NCBI GenBank assembly: GCA_900544025.1
Contig: UQTM01000008.1
Location: 3,653-67,652, forward strand
Reading direction: 5' to 3'
Source: an uncultured Odoribacter sp.
GTDB taxonomy: Bacteria > Bacteroidota > Bacteroidia > Bacteroidales > Marinifilaceae
DNA length: 64,000 nucleotides
Part shown: in pieces, positions 8,601-16,793 of the stretch
How positions within the stretch are numbered: the first letter of the stretch is position 1
How the letters are laid out: every line of letters begins with the position of its first letter
Position numbers and translations under genes: made by a program
The notes under the pieces: generated by a model
Databases searched by the model: none
What the model was told of the DNA's origin: nothing
What the model saw: the letters and a program-made list of their open reading frames with translations, nothing else

Positions 8601-9395
8601 ATGACATGGTTAGAAGCGTTGGTTCTTGGCGTGATTCAGGGACTGACAGAGTTTTTGCCGGTGAGCAGTTCCGGGCATCTTCAGATATTCAGTGCGCTTT
8701 TCGGAGTGCAGGGAGAGGAAAACCTGACTTTTGCTGTGGCGGTGCATGCGGCTACGGTTTGTAGTACGATCGTCGTTCTACGCAAAGAGATATGGGATTT
8801 ATTACAGGGGCTTTTCCGGTTTGCCTGGAATGAGGAAACCATGTATATCGCAAAGATTGTTCTCTCGATGATTCCTGTGGCTATCGTAGGCGTGTTTTTT
8901 AAAGATCAGGTAGAAGCCCTATTCGGTTCAGGTTTGCTGGTCGTGGGAGTTTCTTTGTTGCTGACGGCTTGTTTGCTGGCTTTTGCTTATTATGCACGTC
9001 CTCGTACGAAAACGACTATATCTTTCCGGGATGCTTTTGTTATCGGTATCGCGCAGGCTTGTGCCGTATTGCCGGGATTATCCCGTTCCGGTTCTACGAT
9101 TGCGACGGGGATTCTTTTAGGAAATAATAAGGAGAAAGTAGCTAAATTTTCATTTTTAATGGTGCTTGTCCCGATTTTAGGGGAAGCTTTTTTGGATTTG
9201 CTGAAAGGGGATTTTACTCAGGGCGAGAGCGGGATTTCAATGTTGTCGCTTACTGTCGGTTTTTTAGCCGCTTTTATTTCCGGTTTTTTGGCATGTAGCT
9301 GGATGTTGAATCTGGTGAAGAAAGGTAAGTTAATTTGGTTTGCAATTTATTGCCTTGTGGTAGGTTTAGGCATTGTTATCTGGCAAATCATTTAA
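8601..9395 (+). CDS. uppP: Undecaprenyl-diphosphatase UppP
   Basis: 264 residues, polytopic, with the two BacA/UppP signatures: GLTEFLPVSSSGHLQIFS near residues 15-32 (catalytic Glu and Ser) and PGLSRSGSTIATG near 150-162. It hydrolyses undecaprenyl diphosphate at the outer face of the inner membrane to recycle the lipid carrier for peptidoglycan and O-antigen. Excess gives bacitracin resistance. Eight TM helices are expected. It is co-oriented and close to the neighbouring genes of the cluster. Confidence 0.96.
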   Translation: MTWLEALVLGVIQGLTEFLPVSSSGHLQIFSALFGVQGEENLTFAVAVHAATVCSTIVVLRKEIWDLLQGLFRFAWNEETMYIAKIVLSMIPVAIVGVFFKDQVEALFGSGLLVVGVSLLLTACLLAFAYYARPRTKTTISFRDAFVIGIAQACAVLPGLSRSGSTIATGILLGNNKEKVAKFSFLMVLVPILGEAFLDLLKGDFTQGESGISMLSLTVGFLAAFISGFLACSWMLNLVKKGKLIWFAIYCLVVGLGIVIWQII

Positions 9396-9429
9396 AAATA
9401 AGCCGGGATGATCGGTTAATCAATCGTTT

Positions 9430-10131
9430 ATGATTCTTTATAAAGAAGAAGGAAATTTTCATGAAGGGGCGTTGATTTTGGTGGATAAGCCATTAAAATG
9501 GACTTCTTTCGATGTCGTAAATAAAATACGTTGGTGTTTGAAGCCGACGTGTGGAAAGATAAAGGTGGGACATGCCGGGACGCTCGATCCTTTGGCGACT
9601 GGATTGGTGATTGTGTGTATCGGGAAGTGGACAAAACAGATCGAGATGTATATGGCTCAGGAAAAAGAATACGTGGCTTCTATCCGCTTTGGGGCGACCA
9701 CTCCTTCTTTCGATCTGGAAACCGAGCCGCAAGGAGAGTATCCCTATGAACATATAGACCGGGAGTTGCTCGATCGTGTGCTGAAACAGTTTACAGGAAC
9801 CATTCGGCAGGTGCCTCCGGCTTACTCTGCTATCCGGGTGGACGGAGTGAGAGCTTATGAAAAAGCCCGAAAAGGTAATGAACTGAAAATGCCTGTGCGG
9901 GAGGTGTTCGTGAAAGAGTTGGAGGTGCTCGGTTTCAATTTGCCTGACCTGGAATTGCGGATCGATTGCGGCAAAGGTACCTATATCCGTTCTTTGGCAA
10001 ATGATATCGGTGTGGCGTGTGGAAGCGGGGCTTATTTATCCGGCTTGAGGCGGACGGGCATCGGGAATTTCAGCGTCGAGAACGCGAATAAAATGGAGGA
10101 TTTGATTGCTTTTTTGCAAACTAAATTATAA
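9430..10131 (+). CDS. truB: tRNA pseudouridine(55) synthase TruB
   Basis: 233 residues carrying the TruB signature GHAGTLDPLATGLV (near residues 44-57) with the catalytic aspartate, and the GTYIRSLANDIG motif near 190-201. It converts U55 of the T-loop of tRNAs to pseudouridine. The protein lacks the C-terminal PUA extension of the E. coli enzyme, which is usual for Bacteroidetes. It begins 34 bases after uppP. Confidence 0.95.
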   Translation: MILYKEEGNFHEGALILVDKPLKWTSFDVVNKIRWCLKPTCGKIKVGHAGTLDPLATGLVIVCIGKWTKQIEMYMAQEKEYVASIRFGATTPSFDLETEPQGEYPYEHIDRELLDRVLKQFTGTIRQVPPAYSAIRVDGVRAYEKARKGNELKMPVREVFVKELEVLGFNLPDLELRIDCGKGTYIRSLANDIGVACGSGAYLSGLRRTGIGNFSVENANKMEDLIAFLQTKL

Positions 10132-10276
10132 ATTGCGCCGTTTATCAGGTTGGAATGTTTCCTCTAAAAAGAAGCGGGAGATGTTCTGATATTTTGTTGG
10201 CTAACACAAGGAGTGTTAAATTTTTCCCCCTCTGAAAGCCATAAGATAAGTATAATCAAAAAAGGATATTATAGGT

Positions 10277-11326
10277 ATGAAATTATCAAAGTTCAGGTAT
10301 AAATTGCCGATAGAACTGATTGCTCAGGAACCTTCGCCTAATCGTGACGAATGCCGCTTGATGGTTGTTCATAAAGATACAGGGGAGATCGAACATAAGA
10401 TATTTAAAGACGTTATTAACTATTTCGAGGAAAAGGATGTATTTGTATTTAACGATACAAAAGTTTTTCCCGCACGTCTTTATGGTAACAAGGAGAAGAC
10501 CGGAGCTGAAATCGAGGTGTTTTTATTACGGGAATTGAACCGGGATTTACGTATCTGGGATGTGCTGGTCGATCCGGCGCGTAAGATCCGTATCGGGAAT
10601 AAATTGTATTTCGGGGAGGACGACAGTTTGGTGGCCGAGGTGATCGATAACACGACATCCCGTGGACGGACTCTTCGTTTCCTTTTTGACGGGGAATACG
10701 ATGAATTCAAAAAGATATTGTATGGTTTGGGAGAAACTCCGTTACCCCGTACGATTACCCGCAAGGTGGTGCCGGAAGATGCCGAACGTTATCAGACGAT
10801 TTTTGCCGTAAACGAGGGGGCTGTTGCTGCTCCTACAGCGGGGTTGCATTTTAGCCGGGAATTGATGAAGCGGATGGAGATCAAAGGTATCGATTTTGCC
10901 TTTTTGACATTGCATGTCGGTTTGGGAAATTTTCGGGAAGTGGATGTGGAAGACCTGACAAAGCATAAAATGGACTCGGAGCAGATTGTTGTCGGGTCGG
11001 AAACGGTGAAGATCGTCAATCAGGCTAAGGATGAAAAGCGTAAGATTTGTGCTGTGGGTACGACGGTTGTGCGCACTTTGGAAAGCTGTGTGACGACAAA
11101 AGGCCGCTTGACGGAATATAATGGCTGGACAAATAAGTTTATTTTCCCGCCTCATGAGTTTAGCGTGCCGGATGCATTTATCTCTAATTTCCACATGCCT
11201 TATTCTACTTTATTAATGATGGTAGCAGCTTTCGGTGGATATGAAAATGTGATGAAGGCTTATGATATTGCAGTGAAGGAAAAATATAGGTTTGGCTCCT
11301 ACGGTGATGCCATGCTGATCATCTAA
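10277..11326 (+). CDS. queA: S-adenosylmethionine:tRNA ribosyltransferase-isomerase QueA
   Basis: 349 residues, full length for QueA, with typical stretches VFNDTKVFPARLYG (about 57-70), PTAGLHFS (about 187-194), LHVGLGNFREV (about 213-223) and NFHMPYSTLLMMVAAFGG near the C-terminus. It transfers the ribosyl part of SAM to preQ1 in tRNA to make epoxyqueuosine. A 145-bp gap separates it from truB; this contains a small hairpin TAACAC/GTGTTA (10202-10218) but nothing I can call a preQ1 riboswitch. Confidence 0.96.
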   Translation: MKLSKFRYKLPIELIAQEPSPNRDECRLMVVHKDTGEIEHKIFKDVINYFEEKDVFVFNDTKVFPARLYGNKEKTGAEIEVFLLRELNRDLRIWDVLVDPARKIRIGNKLYFGEDDSLVAEVIDNTTSRGRTLRFLFDGEYDEFKKILYGLGETPLPRTITRKVVPEDAERYQTIFAVNEGAVAAPTAGLHFSRELMKRMEIKGIDFAFLTLHVGLGNFREVDVEDLTKHKMDSEQIVVGSETVKIVNQAKDEKRKICAVGTTVVRTLESCVTTKGRLTEYNGWTNKFIFPPHEFSVPDAFISNFHMPYSTLLMMVAAFGGYENVMKAYDIAVKEKYRFGSYGDAMLII

Positions 11327-11356
11327 AAAGAGGGAGCCCAACGGCTCTCTTTTTTA
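11325..11356 (+). terminator. Intrinsic terminator after queA
   Basis: AAAGAGGGAGCC-caac-GGCTCTCTTTTTT, a GC-rich stem with one bulge followed by T residues, beginning at the queA stop codon. It closes the ftsX-queA run. Confidence 0.85.
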
Positions 11357-11372
11357 TTTCTAATACGTATAT

Positions 11373-12188
11373 GTGAGAAAAAGAAGACTTATGAGAAGTG
11401 TTTATTTGCTTGTATTGTTTTTTGTTTCTTTCGTGCTGGTACAATGTGCCACTGTACCCGTAACCGGAAGAAAACAGTTGCTTATTATGCCGGAAAGTGA
11501 AATGGTACAAATGAGCCTGACTTCGTACGATAGTTTTTTAAAGGAAAATCAGCTATCGAAAGATGCTGTGGCGACCCGGCAGGTGAAAAATGTGGGAGCC
11601 CGTATTGCTGCCGCTGTCGAGACTTATTTGAAGTCGCAGGGGCAGGAGGAATTGGTTAAAGATTTTAAATGGGAATTCAATCTGGTGCAAAGCAAAGAAG
11701 TGAACGCCTGGTGTATGCCCGGAGGAAAAGTGGTCGTTTATGAAGGAATCCTTCCCGTGTGTAAAGACGATGAGGGATTGGCCGTGGTGATGGGGCATGA
11801 GATCGCTCATGCAATAGCCCGGCACGGCAATGAGCGGATGAGCCAGCAGATGTTGCTGGAGGCGGGAAGTGCTGCTGCGGCCTATGCCTTAAAAGATAAG
11901 CCGGAAACGACGAAAACCTTGTTGGGAACCGCTATCGGCCTGGGTTCGAACTATGGGGTGGTTTTACCTTTTTCCCGTAAGCATGAATATGAGGCAGACC
12001 GTTTGGGATTGATCTTTATGACCATTGCAGGTTATCAGCCGGAAAGGGCGGTGGAATTCTGGACACGGATGTCGGAAGCGACGGCAGGACAGAAAGTGCC
12101 CGAGTTTATGTCCACGCATCCTTCCGATGCCAATCGTATCGCTCAAATTAAGGCATTGTTACCGGAGGCTTTGAAATATAAAAAATAA
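11373..12188 (+). CDS. M48-family metalloprotease lipoprotein
   Basis: 271 residues. Signal peptide of about 17 residues with a lipobox before Cys (FVLVQCATVPVTGRK). The zinc motif is HEIAH at residues 142-146, followed by the AIARHGNERMSQQ helix and the third ligand region HEYEADRLG near 203-211. The C-terminal STHPSDANRIAQIK is the usual end of BepA/YggG-type M48 proteases. It is expected to be anchored facing the periplasm and to degrade misfolded outer-membrane proteins. It may start a new transcript after the queA terminator. Confidence 0.93.
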   Translation: MRKRRLMRSVYLLVLFFVSFVLVQCATVPVTGRKQLLIMPESEMVQMSLTSYDSFLKENQLSKDAVATRQVKNVGARIAAAVETYLKSQGQEELVKDFKWEFNLVQSKEVNAWCMPGGKVVVYEGILPVCKDDEGLAVVMGHEIAHAIARHGNERMSQQMLLEAGSAAAAYALKDKPETTKTLLGTAIGLGSNYGVVLPFSRKHEYEADRLGLIFMTIAGYQPERAVEFWTRMSEATAGQKVPEFMSTHPSDANRIAQIKALLPEALKYKK

Positions 12189-12245
12189 AAATTAGTTTTA
12201 CACTATTGTTAAAAGGCGAGTAAATTAATTTTTAATCTGAATTAA

Positions 12246-14006
12246 ATGACGAAGTATTGTTTTTTGTTTTTGGTGTGGTGTGTTGCCATAAGTTCGTTGT
12301 CTGCCCAGGTGTTGCCGGGAGTAGAAGATTTTAATGAATTGAAGGATACCAAGCCGGTTAATCAGCAGGCGTGGGATCAGTTTGGGAAGAAAATCATCGT
12401 GAGTTGGGGGACGAAGGATGTACGCTATAGCAAAACCAATGTTCCTGCACTCGGAAAGGTGGAAAAGAAATGGAAAACGTCTGCCTGGAAAGGTGAGCGG
12501 GTGCATGAGCAGGCTTTGATTTGGGGAGGCGTCGGCTGCAAGGGGATCACTCCGGTCGTTTCCGATTTGGTCGGTCCCGGTGGGTCCCGGATTCCGGCTG
12601 CTGCCGTGAAAGCGAATTTTGTGCGTTATGTCATGACGGACGAGCTGAATAAGGGCGGGAAAGGCGGATGCGGTTACCGTCCCGATAAAACAAAATTCGA
12701 TTCTTCTTTGGTGGCGGATATGATCGATGTAATCCCTGTTCGGGATCTGGAAGCCCGGAATACTCAGCCTGTTTGGGTAAGTGTCCAAGTCCCCTTAAAT
12801 GCTAAGGCAGGGGTCTATAAGGGTAAAGTGAAATTTCAGACAGCAGGAGTTAAATTGCCCGCTCTCGATATAGAATTACGGGTATTGGACAAAAGTTTGC
12901 CTGCCCCGAAAGACTGGGCGTTCCATCTGGATTTGTGGCAGCATCCGTTTTCGGTTGCCCGTTATTATAATGTGCCGTTGTGGAGCGATGAACATTTGGA
13001 GCTGATGCGTCCTTTGATGAAGATTTTGGCGGATGCCGGACAAAAGGTAATCACGGCCACTTTGCTGCATGCTCCCTGGGGAGGCCAGACACATGATAAG
13101 TTCGAGTCGATGGTGATGCGGATTAAAAAACTCGATGGAAGCTGGAGTTTCGACTATGCTGTGTTCGATAAGTGGGTAGAGTATATGATGAGTATGGGAA
13201 TCGATAAACAGATTAATTGTTTTTCTATGATTCCGTGGAAACTTTCTTTCCAATACTTCGATCAGGCATCCAATACATTGAAATATTTGGATGCAAAGGT
13301 CGGAACTCCCGGATACAACGATTATTGGCGTGCTTTCTTGAAGGATTTTGCAGCGCATTTGAAACAGAAGGGATGGTTTGAGATTACAACCATTGCGATG
13401 GACGAACGTCCTATGGCTTCCATGCAGCAGGTGATTAAATTGGTGAAAGAAGCCGATCCTAATTATAAAGTAGCTTTAGCGGGTAATTACCACAAGGAGA
13501 TAGAAGCCGATCTGTATGATTATTGTGTTGCTTCCGGACAGTTTTTCTCGCCAGAGGTATTAGCAGCCCGGAAGGCGGCCGGAAAAGTCAGTACGGTTTA
13601 TACTTGTTGTACGGAGCCTTATCCGAATACTTTCTCGTTTTCCCCTACTGCTGAAGCGGTATGGTTGCCTTTGTATGCTTCTGCCAAAGGTTTTGACGGT
13701 TATTTGCGCTGGGCTTATAATAGCTGGACAGAGAATCCGCTTCCGGATACGCGTTTCCATACCTGGGCGGCAGGCGATTGTTATTTGGTATATCCCGGCG
13801 GTCGGTCTTCCATCCGTATGGAACGTTTGGTCGAAGGTATTCAGATGTTTGAAAAAATCCGGATTTTGCGGGAACAATATAAAGATCAGCCCGAAAAGCT
13901 GGCTGCTTTGGAGCAGGCTTTGGCCGGGTTCGATATTTCCGTACTTGCCAAACGTCCGGCAGCCGAAATGGTGAATGCCGTAAATGCAGAGATCAATAAG
14001 CTTTAA
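12246..14006 (+). CDS. Secreted DUF4091 domain protein (glycoside hydrolase-like)
   Basis: 586 residues with a cleavable signal peptide (about 1-20, ending SLSAQ). The centre and C-terminus match DUF4091 proteins: an acidic TIAMDERPMA segment near residue 385, GYLRWAYNSW near 490 and a final GRSSIRMERLVEGIQMFE. The fold is a TIM-barrel-like catalytic region with an N-terminal beta-domain. DUF4091 proteins occur in glycan-utilisation loci of Bacteroidetes, but the substrate is not known from sequence. It stands alone, without a SusC/SusD pair. Confidence 0.85.
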   Translation: MTKYCFLFLVWCVAISSLSAQVLPGVEDFNELKDTKPVNQQAWDQFGKKIIVSWGTKDVRYSKTNVPALGKVEKKWKTSAWKGERVHEQALIWGGVGCKGITPVVSDLVGPGGSRIPAAAVKANFVRYVMTDELNKGGKGGCGYRPDKTKFDSSLVADMIDVIPVRDLEARNTQPVWVSVQVPLNAKAGVYKGKVKFQTAGVKLPALDIELRVLDKSLPAPKDWAFHLDLWQHPFSVARYYNVPLWSDEHLELMRPLMKILADAGQKVITATLLHAPWGGQTHDKFESMVMRIKKLDGSWSFDYAVFDKWVEYMMSMGIDKQINCFSMIPWKLSFQYFDQASNTLKYLDAKVGTPGYNDYWRAFLKDFAAHLKQKGWFEITTIAMDERPMASMQQVIKLVKEADPNYKVALAGNYHKEIEADLYDYCVASGQFFSPEVLAARKAAGKVSTVYTCCTEPYPNTFSFSPTAEAVWLPLYASAKGFDGYLRWAYNSWTENPLPDTRFHTWAAGDCYLVYPGGRSSIRMERLVEGIQMFEKIRILREQYKDQPEKLAALEQALAGFDISVLAKRPAAEMVNAVNAEINKL

Positions 14007-14068
14007 GGGATGTGTGAAATGAAATCGGACTTTTGGAACAGTTAAAAAGCTTTTGAATAAAAATAAGA

Positions 14069-14112
14069 AAAAAGAGAACGCTCGAACCAGACAGGTTGCG
14101 TTCTCTTTTTTT
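14069..14112. terminator. Bidirectional terminator between convergent genes
   Basis: AAAAGAGAACGC and its complement GCGTTCTCTTTT form a stem of about 12 bp with a 16-base loop, followed by T residues on the plus strand and by T-rich sequence on the minus strand. It ends the DUF4091 gene and lies at the end of the leftward AT-rich cassette. Confidence 0.85.
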
Positions 14113-14287
14113 ATGCTCTTTCAAATCTTGGGGTTCCTGTAGAAATAGTCGATGAACTATGTTTTTCGTGTATTCTTACCAAAACATTAAAAGTCAGTTC
14201 GCCTTTGCTCATCGGTCGTGTTACAATTTCAATGAGTTCCGGGAATGGGATATTTTTGTTCCGGATAGCGTTTCCGGAAGCGGGAAG
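14111..14287 (-). pseudogene. Possible remnant of a gene 3' end
   Basis: After the TAA of the thioredoxin-like gene the same frame stays open for 58 more codons and stops exactly at the terminator (14111-14113). The translation (…IPFPELIEIVTRPMSKGEL…TPRFERA) looks protein-like and its codon use is less AT-rich than the cassette before it. It has no start of its own beyond an internal ATG giving 33 residues. It may be the tail of an older gene left when the AT-rich cassette arrived, or simply a chance open frame. Confidence 0.3.
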
Positions 14288-14818
14288 TTAATTTAGCTTT
14301 TTAGTTTCTTTGCTTATTTTTTTATATAGCGTTTTGGTTTTGGATTCTTGTAGCGGATTACTTTTGGTTATGATTTCGTTTTCTGGATTTAGTAGAATAA
14401 AATTTGTGTTTATAAGTTGATTCGCTCTTTGTATCACATTGGATTTGTCGTATATTATGTTAATGCCTAAGTTGTGTAGAGAGCAATAGGCATTAAATGT
14501 TTTTATACTATTAGTCGTTACGACATATATATGAGGGATTCCTGTACATTGATTCAGAAAATTATCGGTTGAAGGTAGATTACTTAAACATACGCCACAA
14601 TCTCCTTCTAAAAATACAATACATTTATATGAAGGAATGCCTAAAAAATTTTTTAAACCGATGAATAAGCTATCCTTGTGAGCAATCTTGGTTTCTTGTT
14701 CGGGCATTTTGAATTTTGTGTAATTTTTATTCGAAGGCCGGCTTTGGCAAGAAAATAGAATCAATAGGAAAGAAAAGATGCTAATCCTTATAGTTGTATT
14801 TATATAGCTGATATTCAT
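14288..14818 (-). CDS. Thioredoxin-like lipoprotein of the NVEALA/propeller cassette
   Basis: 176 residues. An N-terminal hydrophobic segment ends in LLILFSCQS, a lipoprotein signal with Cys near residue 24. A CIVFLEGDCGVC stretch (about 67-78) gives a thioredoxin-like CxxC (Cys-Gly-Val-Cys) after a beta strand, the place of a redox site in the thioredoxin fold. It overlaps the end of the propeller gene by 38 bases, so translation is probably coupled. A periplasmic redox partner for the cysteine-rich peptide encoded upstream is an attractive but unproven idea. Confidence 0.7.
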   Translation of the reverse strand: MNISYINTTIRISIFSFLLILFSCQSRPSNKNYTKFKMPEQETKIAHKDSLFIGLKNFLGIPSYKCIVFLEGDCGVCLSNLPSTDNFLNQCTGIPHIYVVTTNSIKTFNAYCSLHNLGINIIYDKSNVIQRANQLINTNFILLNPENEIITKSNPLQESKTKTLYKKISKETKKLN

Positions 14819-15824
14819 AATCTTTATTCATTAGAATACAATATAAATTGTCCTCGTCCACAGCAATCCCGTTAGGGAGGCCTTCGTTTATCTCATATTG
14901 GAGTTGTGGCATGCCATCCCAGTTGAAAACGATGATTTTTTTAGGCTCAGGTTCATTGTCTTTAGCTACTTCTCCTTCATATATACAGTATATGTTTTCA
15001 TTTGTAGCGTAAATGTTGTCACAGCCAACGACTGTTTGGGGAGTTGTTCCGATCCACTTTGGCTTGAATCCATCGACGCTTTTATATATAGGTTCATTAA
15101 AATATTTTATTGTATTAGGCGTGATCGAGTTGTTTTTTATATCGAATATCTCTAATACACCCCCAATATAAGTCAGGATCGCTAATTTGTTCCCGTCGGG
15201 TTTCAAGATACATTGGGGAGCATAATTGAAAATAGCCCGATTTTCCTCTTTGTCTATTGTAAGTTTAGGATAATTTTCGAATTGGGAGGTTATCTTATTA
15301 TTGGTATCTATAATAGCAAACCTTACCTGAGCATTTCCTCTGATTATAAATGAATCGTCAGAAGGAATGGCCTGTAATGCAAAAAACGGTATGCTGTTCA
15401 ATTTGATTTCAGAGAAAGATATTGTTTTTTGTGTTGATATGTCGGCAATGTTGTATTTTATGATCTTTTTTAAATTGGCTTCATAGGTCGTTAATGTTTT
15501 AGTTTTAGGATTATAATTTAAAGAAGAGGGGAATATAATTTCACCTGGACCCCGTCCTTTATTGCCAAAACTTCCTATGTGCTTACCGTTTATTTTGTTG
15601 AATATATGAAAACAGGTATCTCTGTTATATGAGTCGTGCACAATCAATAGGCTATCTATAATCATCATTTCTTGGGGAGATGAAAATATAAATGTTGTAT
15701 TTAAAGCAGTACCTTTTAATTCTTTTTTTAATGGTATATTTATTCCTGTATAATGGATTTTTTCCTGAGAACAAGAAGATATAAGAAATACAAGAGCCAA
15801 TATTTTAAATATGAATTTTTTCAT
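14781..15824 (-). CDS. 6-bladed beta-propeller lipoprotein (BF3886-like)
   Basis: 347 residues. Signal peptide with lipobox FLISSCSQE (Cys about 18). The rest consists of repeating beta-rich units typical of the 6-bladed propeller family found beside NVEALA peptides: IFNKINGKHIGSFGNKGRGPGEI near 90-112 is the diagnostic G-x-G-x-GPGE blade motif. It is predicted to be anchored at the cell surface or in the periplasm. The gene lies 55 bases downstream of the NVEALA-type peptide gene on the same strand. The specific function of the family is unknown. Confidence 0.85.
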   Translation of the reverse strand: MKKFIFKILALVFLISSCSQEKIHYTGINIPLKKELKGTALNTTFIFSSPQEMMIIDSLLIVHDSYNRDTCFHIFNKINGKHIGSFGNKGRGPGEIIFPSSLNYNPKTKTLTTYEANLKKIIKYNIADISTQKTISFSEIKLNSIPFFALQAIPSDDSFIIRGNAQVRFAIIDTNNKITSQFENYPKLTIDKEENRAIFNYAPQCILKPDGNKLAILTYIGGVLEIFDIKNNSITPNTIKYFNEPIYKSVDGFKPKWIGTTPQTVVGCDNIYATNENIYCIYEGEVAKDNEPEPKKIIVFNWDGMPQLQYEINEGLPNGIAVDEDNLYCILMNKDYEYQLYKYNYKD

Positions 15825-15879
15825 ATGCTTTTTGAAATAAATAAGGTTACCTATATCTTTCAGATAGCTTATTTGTTTT

Positions 15880-16142
15880 TTAATTACATGAGTGCGAACC
15901 TGTCAGGTTTCCTTTGCCACTAACAGTTGTTCCACATTCTCCGCATGTAGCTTCACATTTTTTTGAGCTGCCTACACATCTCCAGCTTGTTGTCGTTTCT
16001 CCGGCAGCGTTTGCAGAAGCTTCGATTTGATCTATTAATAACTGAACGAAACATCCTCTTTGGTTATCTTTGAGTTTATTCTTACAACTGCTGCGGTGAT
16101 TAGTGACAAAGTAACGATGGCTTTTAATGTTTTCTTTTTCAT
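15880..16142 (-). pseudogene. NVEALA-type small secreted peptide, interrupted by a frameshift
   Basis: From the ATG at 16140-16142 the frame reads MKKKTLKAIVTLSLITAAV, an export-like start, and stops after 35 codons (TAA TAG). In the -1 frame the sequence continues LLIDQIEASANAAGE and then a Cys-rich tail (Cys-Val-Gly…Cys-Glu-Ala-Thr-Cys-Gly-Glu-Cys) to a stop at 15880-15882. The join near 16036-16041, at agt-tat-taa-tag, would be mended by one extra base. The family plan is a short hydrophobic leader, a 'DLxLANVEALA'-like motif (here LIDQIEASANA) and a Cys-rich tail, linked to 6-bladed propellers exactly as here. Either the gene is broken in this strain, or a -1 shift or sequencing error is involved. 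Confidence 0.6.
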
Positions 16143-16727
16143 GGTTATAATTTTTAATTAAAATTTAGGTTTTTATTGGAGGGGATCGGCATAGCTTCCT
16201 TTTTTGTAATTGAATTATACAGTAATGATCGATTGATTTTCTTATCGTGATATAATTTTTGTTATCATAATTATTTGTTTTGCAAATTAATATAATATGA
16301 ACAAACATGCAAGTGGGTGTAGATGATTTAATTATTATATTTTAATAAAAATGATTTGTGTTTTTGAATTTTGTAGAATAAATGGAAGGATATGTTGTTG
16401 ATAATAAGTTGTTTTATGTGTATGTGCAGGAAAATATAAATTCATTGTGGTATTTTTTCTTATAAAGAAAATGTATTTTTTTGATTTATTTTATTCCTCT
16501 TTTTGCGATTTATGCTTTCTCATATTTCCTGCTTTTTCAGAAAAAGGTTCGTATCGTCCGACGTCCATGTTTTTCTATAGCCGGGAGGTGAAAGTCAGCC
16601 TGTCCTTAATAAATGGAGTAAATGACTACAGAGAAATGGAAAATTTTATAACGATGGGGCAAGAGCAATGAGAAATGAAAATAAAATAGGAGAGTAAGAT
16701 CGATTGACCGGGGAGGGGATATAAAAA
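16143..16727. other. AT-rich intergenic region, no gene seen
   Basis: About 585 bases, strongly AT-rich, between the peptide gene and the terminator of the alpha-oxoamine synthase. A weak -7-like box on the minus strand (TTAATTTG, about 16286-16293) could drive the peptide cassette with a long 5' leader. A 74-codon plus-strand frame at 16447 is hydrophobic and unconvincing. Confidence 0.5.
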
Positions 16728-16756
16728 GATAGCAACAGGAATTTCCTGCTGCTATC
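16728..16756 (-). terminator. Terminator after the alpha-oxoamine synthase
   Basis: On the minus strand GATAGCAGCAGGAA-att-TTCCTGTTGCTATC (one G-U pair, arms overlapping the loop) is followed by TTTTT. Confidence 0.85.
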
Positions 16757-16793
16757 AAACTTTAACCTTACCTAAAAAACAGGGGCGGTTGTA

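Noticed and set aside
10132..10276. preQ1 riboswitch before queA
   Set aside because: Only a small 6-bp hairpin is visible; the conserved preQ1 pseudoknot tail is missing, and QueA genes are not usual targets.
16447..16671. 74-codon plus-strand frame in AT-rich DNA
   Set aside because: Phe/Ile-rich from AT-rich sequence, no promoter, no domain and no conserved neighbour.
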